Positions 8,140 to 17,132 of a stretch of DNA of 64,000 nt are shown piece by piece (position 1 is the first letter of the stretch; each line of letters starts with the position of its first letter). The stretch lies in assembly GCA_023404955.1 (NCBI GenBank), contig JAEXZY010000034.1, forward strand, positions 62,001 through 126,000, written 5' to 3'. The position numbers and the translations under genes are program-made. This stretch comes from Actinomycetes bacterium. Its GTDB lineage: Bacteria > Actinomycetota > Actinomycetes > Mycobacteriales > Mycobacteriaceae. Under the pieces are notes generated by a model that saw only the letters and a program-made list of their open reading frames with translations, was not told the origin of the DNA and searched no databases.

Positions 8140-8674
8140 CCTTGTCGTGCTCGGCGCCGCAGCAGAACAGAGCGAGGCGCGCCGGGACATCGCCGGGGTT
8201 ACGCCAGCGGTGCCGAGTCCCGTTCTGCACCACGGTGTCCCCGGGGCTCAGGGTCACCTCGGCGCCGTCGTCGAGTTCGAGGATCACACTGCCCTCCAGC
8301 ACCACCTCGAAGTCGATGGTGTCAGTGGTGTGCATGCCGGGATCGTCGAGCTCCATGTAACCCAGCAGGCCCGGCAGCTTCTCCTCTCCGTCGGCGATCG
8401 CCTCTTCGGTGGTCAGGTCGTCCGTCCGCGCGGTCGCGGTGCCCGGGGGCAGCGTGAACATCGAGAACCGGAACCCGCCGATCGGCGGAAAATAGGTGCG
8501 CCAGTTCGGCATCGATCCGTCGTCGGGAAAGCGGGGTGTCTGATCGCCGCCCCACAGCATCGTGAACTCCGACCCCGGAAGAAGCACCGGTGTGCGCGGC
8601 GCGACGGCCTCGTCGCTGACGAACACCGACTTGCCAGCGGCATCGTGACCTGTGACCACTCGACGGACATCCAT
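8123..8674 (-). CDS. Cupin-domain protein
   Basis: 183 aa from ATG 8674; upstream in-frame starts would run into the divergent hydrolase gene. The C-terminal half is a single cupin barrel: DTIDFEVVLEGSVILELDDG supplies the G-x5-6-E-like region, and LSPGDTVVQNGTRHRWRNPG the second motif with His and Trp. The N-terminal half has a partial barrel-like region with FPPIGGFRFSMF. Small cupins bind a metal and act as sensors, isomerases or dioxygenases; the substrate cannot be assigned. The 3' end overlaps the convergent MmcQ-like gene by 17 bp. Confidence 0.7.
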   Translation of the reverse strand: MDVRRVVTGHDAAGKSVFVSDEAVAPRTPVLLPGSEFTMLWGGDQTPRFPDDGSMPNWRTYFPPIGGFRFSMFTLPPGTATARTDDLTTEEAIADGEEKLPGLLGYMELDDPGMHTTDTIDFEVVLEGSVILELDDGAEVTLSPGDTVVQNGTRHRWRNPGDVPARLALFCCGAEHDKVNRPG

Positions 8675-8723
8675 CCGCCCAGTCAACCACCGCGACGGCG
8701 GTGAAAGTGGCACTCTCAGCGGA

Positions 8724-10598
8724 ATGGAGCACAAGCCGCCCACCAGCACCATCGAAGCAGCGCATCGCGACCATCTGACCTCCCTCCCGTTCGACGACAC
8801 CCGGGATTTCGCCGACGCCGACCGCGGCTTCATCGTCGCGAAGACTCCCTGCGTCATCACCGCCGCCGATGGCCGGGTGGTGTGGAACAACGACGTCTAC
8901 GACTTCCTGCAGGGAGAGGCACCCACGTCCGTGCACCCCAGTCTGTGGCGGCAGTCCCAACTGGTCGCGAAACAGGGTCTCTACGAGGTGGTCGAGGGGA
9001 TCTACCAGGTGCGTGGCTTCGACCTGTCCAACATCACGTTCGTCGAAGGTGAGCGCGGGATCATCGTGATCGACCCGCTGGTGTCGACGGAGGTGGCGGC
9101 TGCTGCTCTCGCGCTGTACCGCGAGCACCGCGGCGAGCGTCCCGTCAGCGCGGTGATCTACACGCACAGCCACGTCGACCACTTCGGCGGCGTACTCGGT
9201 GTGACCACCCAGGCCGACGTCGATGCGGGCAAGGTCGCGGTGCTGGCCCCGGAGGGATTCACGGCCCACGCGGTGCAGGAGAACGTGTACGCGGGCACGG
9301 CGATGGCTCGCCGAGCCGGCTACATGTACGGGGCCGTCCTGGAGCGAGGGCCACAGGGTCAGGTGGGATGCGGGCTCGGCCAGACCCCGTCGCAGGGCGA
9401 GGTCGCGATCATCGTGCCCACCGTCGACATTCGCGAGACGGGGGAGACCCATACCATCGACGGTGTCGAGATCGAGTTCCAGATGGCGCCCGGCACCGAG
9501 GCGCCGGCCGAGATGCATTTCTATTTCCCGAAATTCCGCGCGCTGTGCATGGCCGAGAACGCCACGCACAACTTGCACAACCTGCTGACTTTGCGCGGCG
9601 CGCTGGTCCGCGATCCGCACGGGTGGGCCGGCTACCTCACCGAGGCGATCGACACCTTCGCCGATCGAGCTGACGTGGTGTTCGCCTCTCACCACTGGCC
9701 CACGTGGGGCAAGGACAACATCGTCGAATTCCTCTCGCTGCAACGAGATCTGTACGCCTACTTGCATGACCAGACCCTGCGTCAGCTCAACCAGGGCTAT
9801 ACCGGGATCGAGATCGCCGAGACGTTCGCGATGCCCCCGGCGCTCGAGAACGCCTGGCATGCGCGCGGTTACTACGGGTCGGTCAGCCACAACGTCAAGG
9901 CTGTGTATCAGCGCTACATGGGCTGGTTCGACGGAAACCCGGGCCGGCTGTGGCCGCATCCGCCGGAGGCGGCAGGTCCGCGCTACGTCGCGGCGATGGG
10001 CGGCCTGGATCGCGTGGTCGAGATCGCGCAGCAAGCCTTTGACGACGGTGATTTTCGCTGGGCGGCAACGCTTCTCGATCACGCCATCTTCACTGATGAG
10101 AACCACTCGGGTGCACGGCAGCTGTATGCCGACACCCTCGAGCAGTTGGCGTACGGAGCAGAGACCGCCACCTGGCGCAACTTCTTCCTGGCCGGCGCCA
10201 CCGAACTGCGGGACGGCAACTTCGGCACCCCGACGGCCACGTCGACGACGATGGCCGCCCAGCTCTCGCCGGAGCAGATGTTCGACGTGCTGGCGATCAG
10301 CGTGAACGGCCCGCGCGCATGGGATCTCGACCTGGCGATCGACGTCACATTCGACGACATCGCCACCAACTACCGGCTCACTCTGCGCAACGGCGTGCTC
10401 GTCTATCGCAAGACGGACGCTGACGAACAGACCGCGCAGGCGACGCTGCGCCTTGCGACCAAGGTGCGACTGCTGGCGCTGGCCGCCGGTGACACCGACT
10501 CGCCCGGCGTCGAGATCACCGGAGACGGCGCGGTGCTGGGCCAGCTCGTCGAGGTGCTGGACAAGCCCGACCCGGCCTTCGACATCGTGACGCCCTAG
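8724..10598 (+). CDS. Alkyl/aryl-sulfatase of the metallo-beta-lactamase superfamily (SdsA1-like)
   Basis: 624 aa from ATG 8724. The MBL core carries HxHxDH (YTHSHVDHFGG, residues about 153-160). It is followed by an all-alpha dimerisation region with the family's WHARGYYGSVSHNVKAVYQR and a C-terminal SCP2-like domain from about residue 505. This domain order and length are those of SdsA1/YjcS, zinc enzymes that cleave primary alkyl sulfates such as SDS to alcohol and sulfate. No clear signal peptide is seen at the chosen start, so it may be cytoplasmic. Substrate range is inferred from family. It diverges from the cupin gene with only 49 bp between starts. Confidence 0.88.
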   Translation: MEHKPPTSTIEAAHRDHLTSLPFDDTRDFADADRGFIVAKTPCVITAADGRVVWNNDVYDFLQGEAPTSVHPSLWRQSQLVAKQGLYEVVEGIYQVRGFDLSNITFVEGERGIIVIDPLVSTEVAAAALALYREHRGERPVSAVIYTHSHVDHFGGVLGVTTQADVDAGKVAVLAPEGFTAHAVQENVYAGTAMARRAGYMYGAVLERGPQGQVGCGLGQTPSQGEVAIIVPTVDIRETGETHTIDGVEIEFQMAPGTEAPAEMHFYFPKFRALCMAENATHNLHNLLTLRGALVRDPHGWAGYLTEAIDTFADRADVVFASHHWPTWGKDNIVEFLSLQRDLYAYLHDQTLRQLNQGYTGIEIAETFAMPPALENAWHARGYYGSVSHNVKAVYQRYMGWFDGNPGRLWPHPPEAAGPRYVAAMGGLDRVVEIAQQAFDDGDFRWAATLLDHAIFTDENHSGARQLYADTLEQLAYGAETATWRNFFLAGATELRDGNFGTPTATSTTMAAQLSPEQMFDVLAISVNGPRAWDLDLAIDVTFDDIATNYRLTLRNGVLVYRKTDADEQTAQATLRLATKVRLLALAAGDTDSPGVEITGDGAVLGQLVEVLDKPDPAFDIVTP

Positions 10599-11356
10599 GG
10601 CTGCCCGCCGTCGGCGCGGATGATTGACCCGGTGGTGAAGCTGCTCGCGTCGGACATCAAAAACAATGCGGCACCGATGATTTCGCGCGGCTGACCGGCA
10701 CGTTTCAACGCCAGGTGGCCGAACGCCTGGTCAGGGTCGAACGTCCACGCGTCGGCGATGTCGGTGAGAAACGGCCCCGGCATCAACGTGTTCACCCGCA
10801 CCGTCGGCCCGAACGCCCGCGCCAACGCCTCGGTCGTGGCATTGAGGCCCGCTTTGGCCGCCGCATACGGCAAGAAGGTCGGGTCAGGCCGCAGCGAGCC
10901 GCTCGTGCTGACGTTGATGATCGACCCGCCGCCCGCAGCCAGCATGCGCTCACCCACCAGGGCCGACAGCCGGAACGGACCCTTCAGGTTCAGATTGAGC
11001 ACCGCATCGAACAACTTCTCGGTGACATCGCTGAGGGAGTCGTACAGCGGAGACATACCTGCGTTGTTCACCAGCACATCGACCCGTCCGAACCGCTCGT
11101 AGGTGGCGTCGACGAGCCCGTCGAGCTGACCCCACCGACCCACGTGCACGGCGTACGGCAGCGCAGCGCGGCCCGTCTCGGCAGTGATCTCGTCGGCCGT
11201 CGCGACGCACGCCTCGTAGGTGCGGCTGGCGATCACGACGTCGGCACCGCAGCGCGCCGCAGCGAACGCCATCTCCCGGCCCAGCCCACGACTGCCGCCC
11301 GTCACCAGCACCACGCGGTCGGTCAGATCGAACAGCGAATCTGCGTACCCGGTCAC
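10595..11356 (-). CDS. Short-chain dehydrogenase/reductase
   Basis: 253 aa from GTG 11356. Classical SDR motifs are present: TGGSRGLG (cofactor binding, about residues 19-26), NNAG, the catalytic Ser in INVSTSGS and Y-x3-K as YAAAKAG, ending with TGSIIRADGGQP. It will use NAD(P)H on an alcohol/ketone pair; the segment VIASRTYEACVATADEI after beta-2 suggests NADP(H) preference through its Arg. Substrate unknown. It is divergent from the phosphatase gene at 11375, only 18 bp away, and its stop overlaps the sulfatase stop. Confidence 0.85.
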   Translation of the reverse strand: MTGYADSLFDLTDRVVLVTGGSRGLGREMAFAAARCGADVVIASRTYEACVATADEITAETGRAALPYAVHVGRWGQLDGLVDATYERFGRVDVLVNNAGMSPLYDSLSDVTEKLFDAVLNLNLKGPFRLSALVGERMLAAGGGSIINVSTSGSLRPDPTFLPYAAAKAGLNATTEALARAFGPTVRVNTLMPGPFLTDIADAWTFDPDQAFGHLALKRAGQPREIIGAALFLMSDASSFTTGSIIRADGGQP

Positions 11357-11374
11357 GGGCCCTATGGTGGCACG

Positions 11375-11983
11375 GTGCAACTGCTTCTCGTCCGACACGC
11401 ACTTCCGCTGCGCAGCGAACCGGGGGAGGGCTCGGATCCGAGCCTGTCGCCCGACGGTCTCGCCCAGGCGGCGCGGCTGCCCGACGCGCTGGCCCGCTTC
11501 CCGATCACCCGGCTGGTGAGCAGCCCGCAGGTGCGGGCCCTCGAGACGGGAGGGCCGGTGGCCGAGAAGCTCGGGCTGCCGATCGATGTGGACGACCGCC
11601 TCGCTGAATACGACCGCGACCTCGAGCACTACATCCCGATCGAGCAGATCGCCAGGGACAACCCCGAGGAGCTGCAGCGGTTGATCGACGGTCACCTGCC
11701 GAGCAGCGTCGACGAGGACGCCTTCCGCACACGCATCACCGCGGGCATCGAGGATGTGGTGGCCGCCGCCGACCACGAGGACACGGTTGTGGTGTTCAGC
11801 CACGGCGGGGTGATCAACGTGCTGCTGCACACCATCCTGCGCACACCGCGGTTGCTGAACTTTCACGTCGACTACGCCTCGGTGACCAGGGTGCTGTCCT
11901 CCCGCAGCGGTCGGCTCTCGGTGGCCAGCGTCAACGGCACCGAACACGTATGGGACCTGCTGCCGCGAAACGTGAGCTGGTAA
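11375..11983 (+). CDS. Histidine phosphatase (phosphoglycerate-mutase-like)
   Basis: 202 aa from GTG 11375. The phosphohistidine motif RHA (LLVRHALPLRS) is close to the N-terminus, with the supporting Arg in VSSPQVRALETGG and the second catalytic His in VVFSHGGVINVLL. An acidic residue lies in the AEYDRDLEHY region. This is the histidine phosphatase branch of the PGAM superfamily, acting on small phosphorylated substrates; the substrate is not predictable. The next gene starts 10 bp downstream, so the two are probably co-transcribed. Confidence 0.85.
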   Translation: MQLLLVRHALPLRSEPGEGSDPSLSPDGLAQAARLPDALARFPITRLVSSPQVRALETGGPVAEKLGLPIDVDDRLAEYDRDLEHYIPIEQIARDNPEELQRLIDGHLPSSVDEDAFRTRITAGIEDVVAAADHEDTVVVFSHGGVINVLLHTILRTPRLLNFHVDYASVTRVLSSRSGRLSVASVNGTEHVWDLLPRNVSW

Positions 11984-11993
11984 ACAGAACGCC

Positions 11994-13013
11994 GTGACAG
12001 ATCTCGAAGGCCTCGACCTCGGCGCCCTGGACCGCCACCTGCGCGAGGTGGGTGTGCCCCGCACCGGGGACCTGCGCGCCGAGTTGGTCTCCGGCGGCCG
12101 GTCGAACCTGACGTTCCTGGTGGCCGACGACGCGTCGAAGTGGGTGCTGCGCCGTCCGCCGCTGCACGGGCTGACGCCTTCCGCTCATGACATGGCCCGC
12201 GAATACCGCGTGGTCGCCGCGCTGAGCGACACCGCGGTTCCGGTGGCCCGGGCCGTGACGATGCGCAACGACGACTCGGTGCTCGGTGCGCCGTTCCAGA
12301 TGGTCGAATTCGTCCCCGGCCGCGTCGTGCGCTACACCCGCGAGCTCGAAGCGCTCGGCGACAAGGCCGCCGTCGAGGCGTGCGTCGATGCACTGATCGG
12401 TGTGCTGGCCGATCTGCACGCGGTCGACCCCGACGCCGTCGGCCTCGGCGACTTCGGCAAGCCCACCGGATACCTCGAACGCCAGGTGCGGCGCTGGGGA
12501 TCGCAGTGGGAACTGGTCAAGCGGCCCGACGATCCCTGCGATGCGGACGTCCGGAAGTTGCACGCCCGGCTGGCGGAATCGGTGCCCGCCCACAGCCGGT
12601 CGGCGATCGTGCACGGCGACTACCGCATCGACAACACGATCATCGACGCCGAGGACGCCACCAAGGTGGTGGCGGTGCTCGACTGGGAGATGTCCACTCT
12701 CGGAGATCCGCTCAGCGACGCCGCACTGATGTGCGTCTACCGTCATCCGACGTTCCACTTCGTGCACGCCGACGCCGCATGGGCATCGGAGTTGGTACCC
12801 GATCCCGACGCACTCGCCGAGAAGTACGCGCGGGCGGCCGGTGTCGACCTGCACGACTGGGACTTCTACATGGCGCTGGCCTACTTCAAGCTCGCGATCA
12901 TCGGGGCCGGGATCGCCTATCGCGCACGGGAGGCCGGCGTGACCGACGACGGCGACCGCGTCGAGGAGGCCGTCGCACCGTTGATCGCCGCGGGGTTGAG
13001 CGCGCTCTCGTAA
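11994..13013 (+). CDS. APH/choline-kinase-fold phosphotransferase (ACAD10-like kinase domain)
   Basis: 339 aa from GTG 11994. Kinase-fold motifs: nucleotide-binding SGGRSNLTFLV near residue 32, catalytic loop HGDYRIDNTII (about 205-215) and metal-binding LDWEMSTLGDPLSD (about 228-241). This subgroup resembles the kinase half of acyl-CoA dehydrogenase 10/11-type proteins, in which a hydroxyacyl-CoA is phosphorylated before elimination; mycobacteria carry several free-standing copies. No acyl-CoA dehydrogenase gene is adjacent, so the pathway is unassigned. Likely in one operon with the phosphatase upstream and the transglutaminase 43 bp downstream. Confidence 0.8.
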   Translation: MTDLEGLDLGALDRHLREVGVPRTGDLRAELVSGGRSNLTFLVADDASKWVLRRPPLHGLTPSAHDMAREYRVVAALSDTAVPVARAVTMRNDDSVLGAPFQMVEFVPGRVVRYTRELEALGDKAAVEACVDALIGVLADLHAVDPDAVGLGDFGKPTGYLERQVRRWGSQWELVKRPDDPCDADVRKLHARLAESVPAHSRSAIVHGDYRIDNTIIDAEDATKVVAVLDWEMSTLGDPLSDAALMCVYRHPTFHFVHADAAWASELVPDPDALAEKYARAAGVDLHDWDFYMALAYFKLAIIGAGIAYRAREAGVTDDGDRVEEAVAPLIAAGLSALS

Positions 13014-13056
13014 AGACCCGAGGTTTCTCGCGCGGGAGCATCGGGTAGAGAAGCGC

Positions 13057-13884
13057 GTGCCCTCCTCAGAGATGAAACGCGACGTCGGTGCCGAGCTCGA
13101 CATCGAGATCACCGCAGCCACCACGCTGGAGTTCCAGATCGCCGTCGCGCCGCAGCCTGGCGCCGAGGTGACGGAGTCGTTGTCATTCGTGCTGGACGGC
13201 AAGGAGATTCCGCTGGAGCAGATCAACGAAATCTCCGGCGACCACGGCAACCGCATCCACAAGTTCGACGTCGAGAAGGGCAACCTGAAGGTCAGCTACG
13301 CGGCCACCGTGTTGGGCCAGGCCGACCCTGCGCCGGTGACCGAGCTCGACCTCACCACCTACCTCCGTCCGAGCCGGTACGCCGAGGCCGACAAGTTCTT
13401 CGGCTTCGCGGCGACCGAATTCGGTGATTACACCGACTCCGTGGCGCTTCTGGAGAAGGTGTCGTCATGGGTCGGGTCGCGGTTGCAGTACGTGCCCGGC
13501 TCCAGCGATCCGATCGACGGCGCGGCCGACACGTTGCTCGCGGGGTCCGGGGTCTGCCGTGACTACGCGCACCTCGTCATCGCGCTGCTGCGCGCGGTCA
13601 ACGTGCCCGCCCGTCTGGTCTCGGTGTACGCGCCGGGCTGCCAGCCGATGGACTTCCACGCTGTGGCCGAGGCGTTCGTCGACGGGCAGTGGCGAGTGGT
13701 CGACGCGACCCTCCTGGCGCCGCGACAGTCGTTGGTGCGCATCGCGACGGGACGGGACGCAGCGGACACCGCGTGGTTGGACAATCACAAGGGGTCGATC
13801 AACGTGAACAACATGAACGTCACCGCCACCGTCGACGGGGACCTACCGAAGGATTCGGTCGATCAGGTGGTGTCGATCCGGTGA
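13057..13884 (+). CDS. Transglutaminase-like cysteine protease-fold protein
   Basis: 275 aa from GTG 13057. The core (about residues 125-235) has the catalytic triad in the usual order: Cys in SGVCRDYAHLVIALLRA, His in MDFHAVAEAF, Asp in WRVVDATLLAP. The N-terminal part is a beta-rich domain typical of bacterial transglutaminase-like proteins (SLSFVLDGKEIPLEQ). These proteins act as amidases, peptidases or cross-linking enzymes; mycobacterial examples are poorly characterised. No signal peptide is seen, so it is probably cytoplasmic. Its stop is 7 bp from the convergent membrane-protein gene. Confidence 0.8.
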   Translation: MPSSEMKRDVGAELDIEITAATTLEFQIAVAPQPGAEVTESLSFVLDGKEIPLEQINEISGDHGNRIHKFDVEKGNLKVSYAATVLGQADPAPVTELDLTTYLRPSRYAEADKFFGFAATEFGDYTDSVALLEKVSSWVGSRLQYVPGSSDPIDGAADTLLAGSGVCRDYAHLVIALLRAVNVPARLVSVYAPGCQPMDFHAVAEAFVDGQWRVVDATLLAPRQSLVRIATGRDAADTAWLDNHKGSINVNNMNVTATVDGDLPKDSVDQVVSIR

Positions 13885-13891
13885 GGCCGGC

Positions 13892-14245
13892 TCACAACCC
13901 GGCTTTGAGATTCTTCTTCGCCGCCCGGCGCAACTGGAAGATGCGCACCGCCCCGACGGCCACCGTGAGCAGGCCGCCCGCGACCGCGGCGGCGAGGATC
14001 GCGACGCCCAGCGGCAGACTCCAACTCCAGCCCAGGAACGCGAACTCGGCCGACTCGGTGTTCTGCGCGATGAAGATCAGCAGCACGATGAGAATGAGGA
14101 AACCCAGCGCCAGCGCCGACCACAGCGCCGCGGCGCGGGTGCGGTGCACCGCCGACTGCGGCGGAACCGGGGTGCCTTTGGCCGGCGTCGTCGGCACGTC
14201 GTACGCGGGCGGCGGCTCGGCCGACGAGAACGGTTCGCTGGACAT
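13892..14245 (-). CDS. LapA-domain (DUF1049) membrane protein
   Basis: 117 aa from ATG 14245. A Pro/Ser-rich cytoplasmic N-terminus of about 35 residues is followed by two membrane helices (SALALGFLILIVLLIFIAQ and the LPLGVAILAAAVAGGLLTV segment) linked by NTESAEFAFLGWSW. The second helix ends in a basic tail (IFQLRRAAKKNLKAG). The helix, NT..v.F.f..w, helix pattern is the LapA/YciS type. Its role in actinobacteria is unknown. It is a monocistronic gene, divergent from the osmoprotectant operon. Confidence 0.75.
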   Translation of the reverse strand: MSSEPFSSAEPPPAYDVPTTPAKGTPVPPQSAVHRTRAAALWSALALGFLILIVLLIFIAQNTESAEFAFLGWSWSLPLGVAILAAAVAGGLLTVAVGAVRIFQLRRAAKKNLKAGL

Positions 14246-14341
14246 GGCACCATTCTTGCCCTTTCGCGCTTCGAATGAAACATGCGCAAGTGTCGCGTTA
14301 GGGTCACGACAGCTTCCGCGACCTGGAAAGGACGTTCCAGC

Positions 14342-15307
14342 GTGATCCGTTTCCGACAGCACCCTCGAAAAGGCGGCCGGTCGCCGCTACGCCTGCTGCT
14401 CGTTCTCGTCATGGCGCTCACGGTTGCGGCGTGCGGCAGCTCCAACCCGCTCGGCGGCGGCGAAGTGTCCGGCGACCTGAAGTCCATCAAGGTCGGCTCG
14501 GCGGATTTCACCGAGTCGAAGATCATCGCCGAGATCTACGCCCAGGCCTTGGAGGCCAACGGGTTCACCGTGTCGCGCCAGTTCGGTATCGGCAGCCGCG
14601 AGACCTACATCCCGGCCGTACAGGATCACTCGATCGACTTGATCCCCGAGTACACCGGCAATCTGCTCCAGTACTTCGACGAGAAGAGTCCGGCCACCAC
14701 GCCGGACGCGGTGCTGCTCGCCTTGTTCAAGGCGCTGCCCGGAGACCTGTCGATCCTGGTGCCCTCGCCGGCCGAGGACAAGGACACGCTGGCGGTGTCG
14801 GAGGCCATCGCACAGCAATGGAACCTGAAGTCGATCGCCGATCTCGCGGCGCGCTCGCCGGAGGTGAAGGTGGGCGGCCCGTCCGAATTCCAAACCCGTC
14901 AGACCGGTCTGGTGGGACTCAAGGAGAAGTACGGCCTGGACATCGCACCGGCCAACTTCGTCGCGATCAGTGACGGCGGTGGCCCAGCCACGGTGCAGGC
15001 GCTCACCGGCGGCACCGTCACCGCGGCCAACATCTTCTCCACCTCACCGGCGATCGAACAGAGCAAGCTGGTGGTGCTCGAGGATCCGAAGAACGTGTTC
15101 CTGGCCGCGAACGTGGTGCCGCTCGTCGCCTCGCAGAAGATGTCGACCGATCTGAAGACCGTGCTCGACGCCGTCAGCGCCAAGCTCACCACCGAGGCGC
15201 TGATCCAGTTGAACACCGCGGTCGAAGGCAATCAGGGCGTCGATCCCGACGAAGCTGCGGGAAAGTGGATCGCCGACAACGGCTTCGACAAGCCGGTCGG
15301 GAAGTAG
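14342..15307 (+). CDS. Osmoprotectant (glycine betaine/choline-type) ABC transporter substrate-binding lipoprotein
   Basis: 321 aa from GTG 14342, preceded by a purine-rich site. The signal peptide ends in a lipobox (MALTVAAC|GSS), so the mature protein is lipid-anchored outside the membrane. The body is an OpuAC/ProX-type binding protein: KVGSADFTESKIIAEIYAQAL, GSRETYIPAVQDHSIDLIPE, then YTGNLLQYF, all typical of the quaternary-ammonium family (OpuC/OsmF). First of four genes that encode a full importer (binding protein, ATPase, two permeases). The exact ligand (betaine, choline or proline-like) cannot be set from sequence. Confidence 0.88.
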   Translation: MIRFRQHPRKGGRSPLRLLLVLVMALTVAACGSSNPLGGGEVSGDLKSIKVGSADFTESKIIAEIYAQALEANGFTVSRQFGIGSRETYIPAVQDHSIDLIPEYTGNLLQYFDEKSPATTPDAVLLALFKALPGDLSILVPSPAEDKDTLAVSEAIAQQWNLKSIADLAARSPEVKVGGPSEFQTRQTGLVGLKEKYGLDIAPANFVAISDGGGPATVQALTGGTVTAANIFSTSPAIEQSKLVVLEDPKNVFLAANVVPLVASQKMSTDLKTVLDAVSAKLTTEALIQLNTAVEGNQGVDPDEAAGKWIADNGFDKPVGK

Positions 15308-15312
15308 GGGCG

Positions 15313-16464
15313 ATGATCACCTTCACCAACGTCAGCAAGAAGTACCCGGACGGCACCGTCGCGGTCGACGACCTGACCCTCGAGGTGCCCGAGGGGACGC
15401 TCACCGTGTTCGTCGGCCCCTCCGGCTGCGGCAAGACCACGTCGATGCGGATGATCAACCGGATGATCGATCCGACGTCGGGCACGCTGACGGTCAACGG
15501 TGACGACGTCACGAAGGTCGACCCGGTGAAGCTCCGGCTGGGCATCGGCTACGTCATCCAGAGCGCGGGCCTGATGCCGCATCTGCGGGTCATCGACAAC
15601 GTGGCCACCGTCCCGGTGCTGCGCGGCGAATCCCGGCGCAGCGCACGGAAATCCGCGTTGGGCGTCCTGGAGCGGGTGGGTCTGGATCCCGCGCTGGCCA
15701 ACCGTTACCCCGCGCAGCTCTCCGGCGGGCAGCAGCAGCGTGTCGGGGTGGCACGAGCGCTTGCGGCCGACCCGCCGATCTTGCTGATGGATGAGCCGTT
15801 CAGCGCCGTCGATCCCGTGGTGCGCGACGACCTGCAGAACGAGATCGTGCGGCTGCAGAAGGAATTGCGCAAGACCATCGTGTTCGTCACTCACGACATC
15901 GACGAGGCCATCAAGCTCGGCGACAAGGTCGCGGTCTTCGGCCGCGGCGGGGTGCTGCAGCAGTACGACGCGCCGGGGCGGCTGCTGTCCAATCCCGCCA
16001 ACGACGCGGTCGCGGGCTTCGTCGGTGCCGACCGCGGCTACCGAGGTCTGCAGTTCTTCCACGCCAGCGGGCTTCCGCTGCACGACATCCGGCACGTCGG
16101 TGAGCCCGACATCGATGCTCTGACATTGGCACCCGGCGACTGGGTGCTGGTCACCCGTCCGGATGGCACCCCGTATGCGTGGATCGACGCCGAGGGTGTC
16201 GAACTGCACCGCGCTGGGCGCTCGCTCTACGACAGCACGATCGCCGGCGGTTCGCTGTTCCGTCCCGACGGCACCTTGCGCCTCGCGATGGACGCGGCGT
16301 TGTCCTCACCGGCCGGGCTCGGCGTCGCCGTCGACGAGAACGATCAAGTCATCGGCGGTGTCCGCGCCGACGACGTCCTCCAGGCACTGGAGACCCAGCG
16401 CACCGCGCGGAAGGTCCCGGCGGGGCAGGAGCGCAGCGACTCGAGGGGAGATGAGACCTCGTAA
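15313..16464 (+). CDS. Osmoprotectant ABC transporter ATP-binding protein (OpuCA/ProV-like)
   Basis: 383 aa from ATG 15313, 5 bp after the binding-protein stop. Walker A GPSGCGKTT (about residues 36-44), signature LSGGQQQR, Walker B ILLMDEPFSAVDP and the switch His in FVTHDID are intact. After the ATPase core (about 1-240) a C-terminal region with CBS-like sequence (VLVTRPDGTPYAWID and later VGGVRADDVLQAL-type text) is present, as in OpuCA, where CBS domains sense ionic strength. It powers the two permeases encoded next; the stop overlaps the next start as TAATG. Confidence 0.88.
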   Translation: MITFTNVSKKYPDGTVAVDDLTLEVPEGTLTVFVGPSGCGKTTSMRMINRMIDPTSGTLTVNGDDVTKVDPVKLRLGIGYVIQSAGLMPHLRVIDNVATVPVLRGESRRSARKSALGVLERVGLDPALANRYPAQLSGGQQQRVGVARALAADPPILLMDEPFSAVDPVVRDDLQNEIVRLQKELRKTIVFVTHDIDEAIKLGDKVAVFGRGGVLQQYDAPGRLLSNPANDAVAGFVGADRGYRGLQFFHASGLPLHDIRHVGEPDIDALTLAPGDWVLVTRPDGTPYAWIDAEGVELHRAGRSLYDSTIAGGSLFRPDGTLRLAMDAALSSPAGLGVAVDENDQVIGGVRADDVLQALETQRTARKVPAGQERSDSRGDETS

Positions 16465-17132
16465 TGCGCTATCTGTTCACCCATCTCGACGATCTCTGGG
16501 CGCTGACGGTGATCCACCTGCGGCTCTCATTGATCCCGATCGTGCTGGGGTTGGTGATCGCGGTTCCGCTGGGCGCGCTCGTGCAGCGCACGACGGCGCT
16601 GCGCCGGCTGACCACCGTGACGGCGAGCATCATCTTCACGATCCCGTCGCTGGCGCTGTTCGTGGTGCTTCCGCTGATCATCCCCACCCGAATCCTCGAC
16701 GAGGCCAACGTCATCGTCGCGCTCACGCTCTACACCGTGGCGCTGCTGGTTCGCGCCGTGCCCGAAGCGCTCGACGCGGTGTCGCCCGCGGTGCTCGACG
16801 CGGCCACCGCGGTCGGCTACAAACCGCTCACCCGGATGCTGAAAGTCGAACTGCCGCTAGCGGTTCCCGTGCTCATCGCCAGCCTGCGCGTGGTGGCCGT
16901 GACCAACATCTCGATGGTGTCGGTCGGTTCGGTGATCGGCATCGGCGGCCTCGGCACCTGGTTCACCGAGGGATATCAATCGAACAAGAGCGACCAGATC
17001 GTGGCCGGCATCATCGCGATCTTCGTCCTGGCGCTCGTCATCGACACGCTGATCATGCTGGCCGGCAAGGTCCTTACGCCGTGGACCCGAGCGCAGCGGG
17101 TCAGCACCGCCAAAAAGGGAGCGTCAGTGTGA
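16464..17132 (+). CDS. Osmoprotectant ABC transporter permease 1
   Basis: 222 aa, ATG at 16464 sharing a base with the preceding stop. Five to six hydrophobic helices and a BPD_transp_1 EAA-like loop (EALDAVSPAVLDAATAVGY, then KPLTRMLKVELPLAVPVL) that contacts the ATPase. The sequence SIIFTIPSLALFVVLP is typical of OpuCB/ProW-type permeases. It should form the heteromeric channel with the next gene product. Confidence 0.87.
   Translation: MRYLFTHLDDLWALTVIHLRLSLIPIVLGLVIAVPLGALVQRTTALRRLTTVTASIIFTIPSLALFVVLPLIIPTRILDEANVIVALTLYTVALLVRAVPEALDAVSPAVLDAATAVGYKPLTRMLKVELPLAVPVLIASLRVVAVTNISMVSVGSVIGIGGLGTWFTEGYQSNKSDQIVAGIIAIFVLALVIDTLIMLAGKVLTPWTRAQRVSTAKKGASV

Noticed and set aside
8322..10106. 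A 594-codon minus-strand frame over the sulfatase gene
   Set aside because: It is a shadow of a high-GC gene on the other strand, rich in Arg/His/Val with no motifs, while the plus frame has the full MBL sulfatase.
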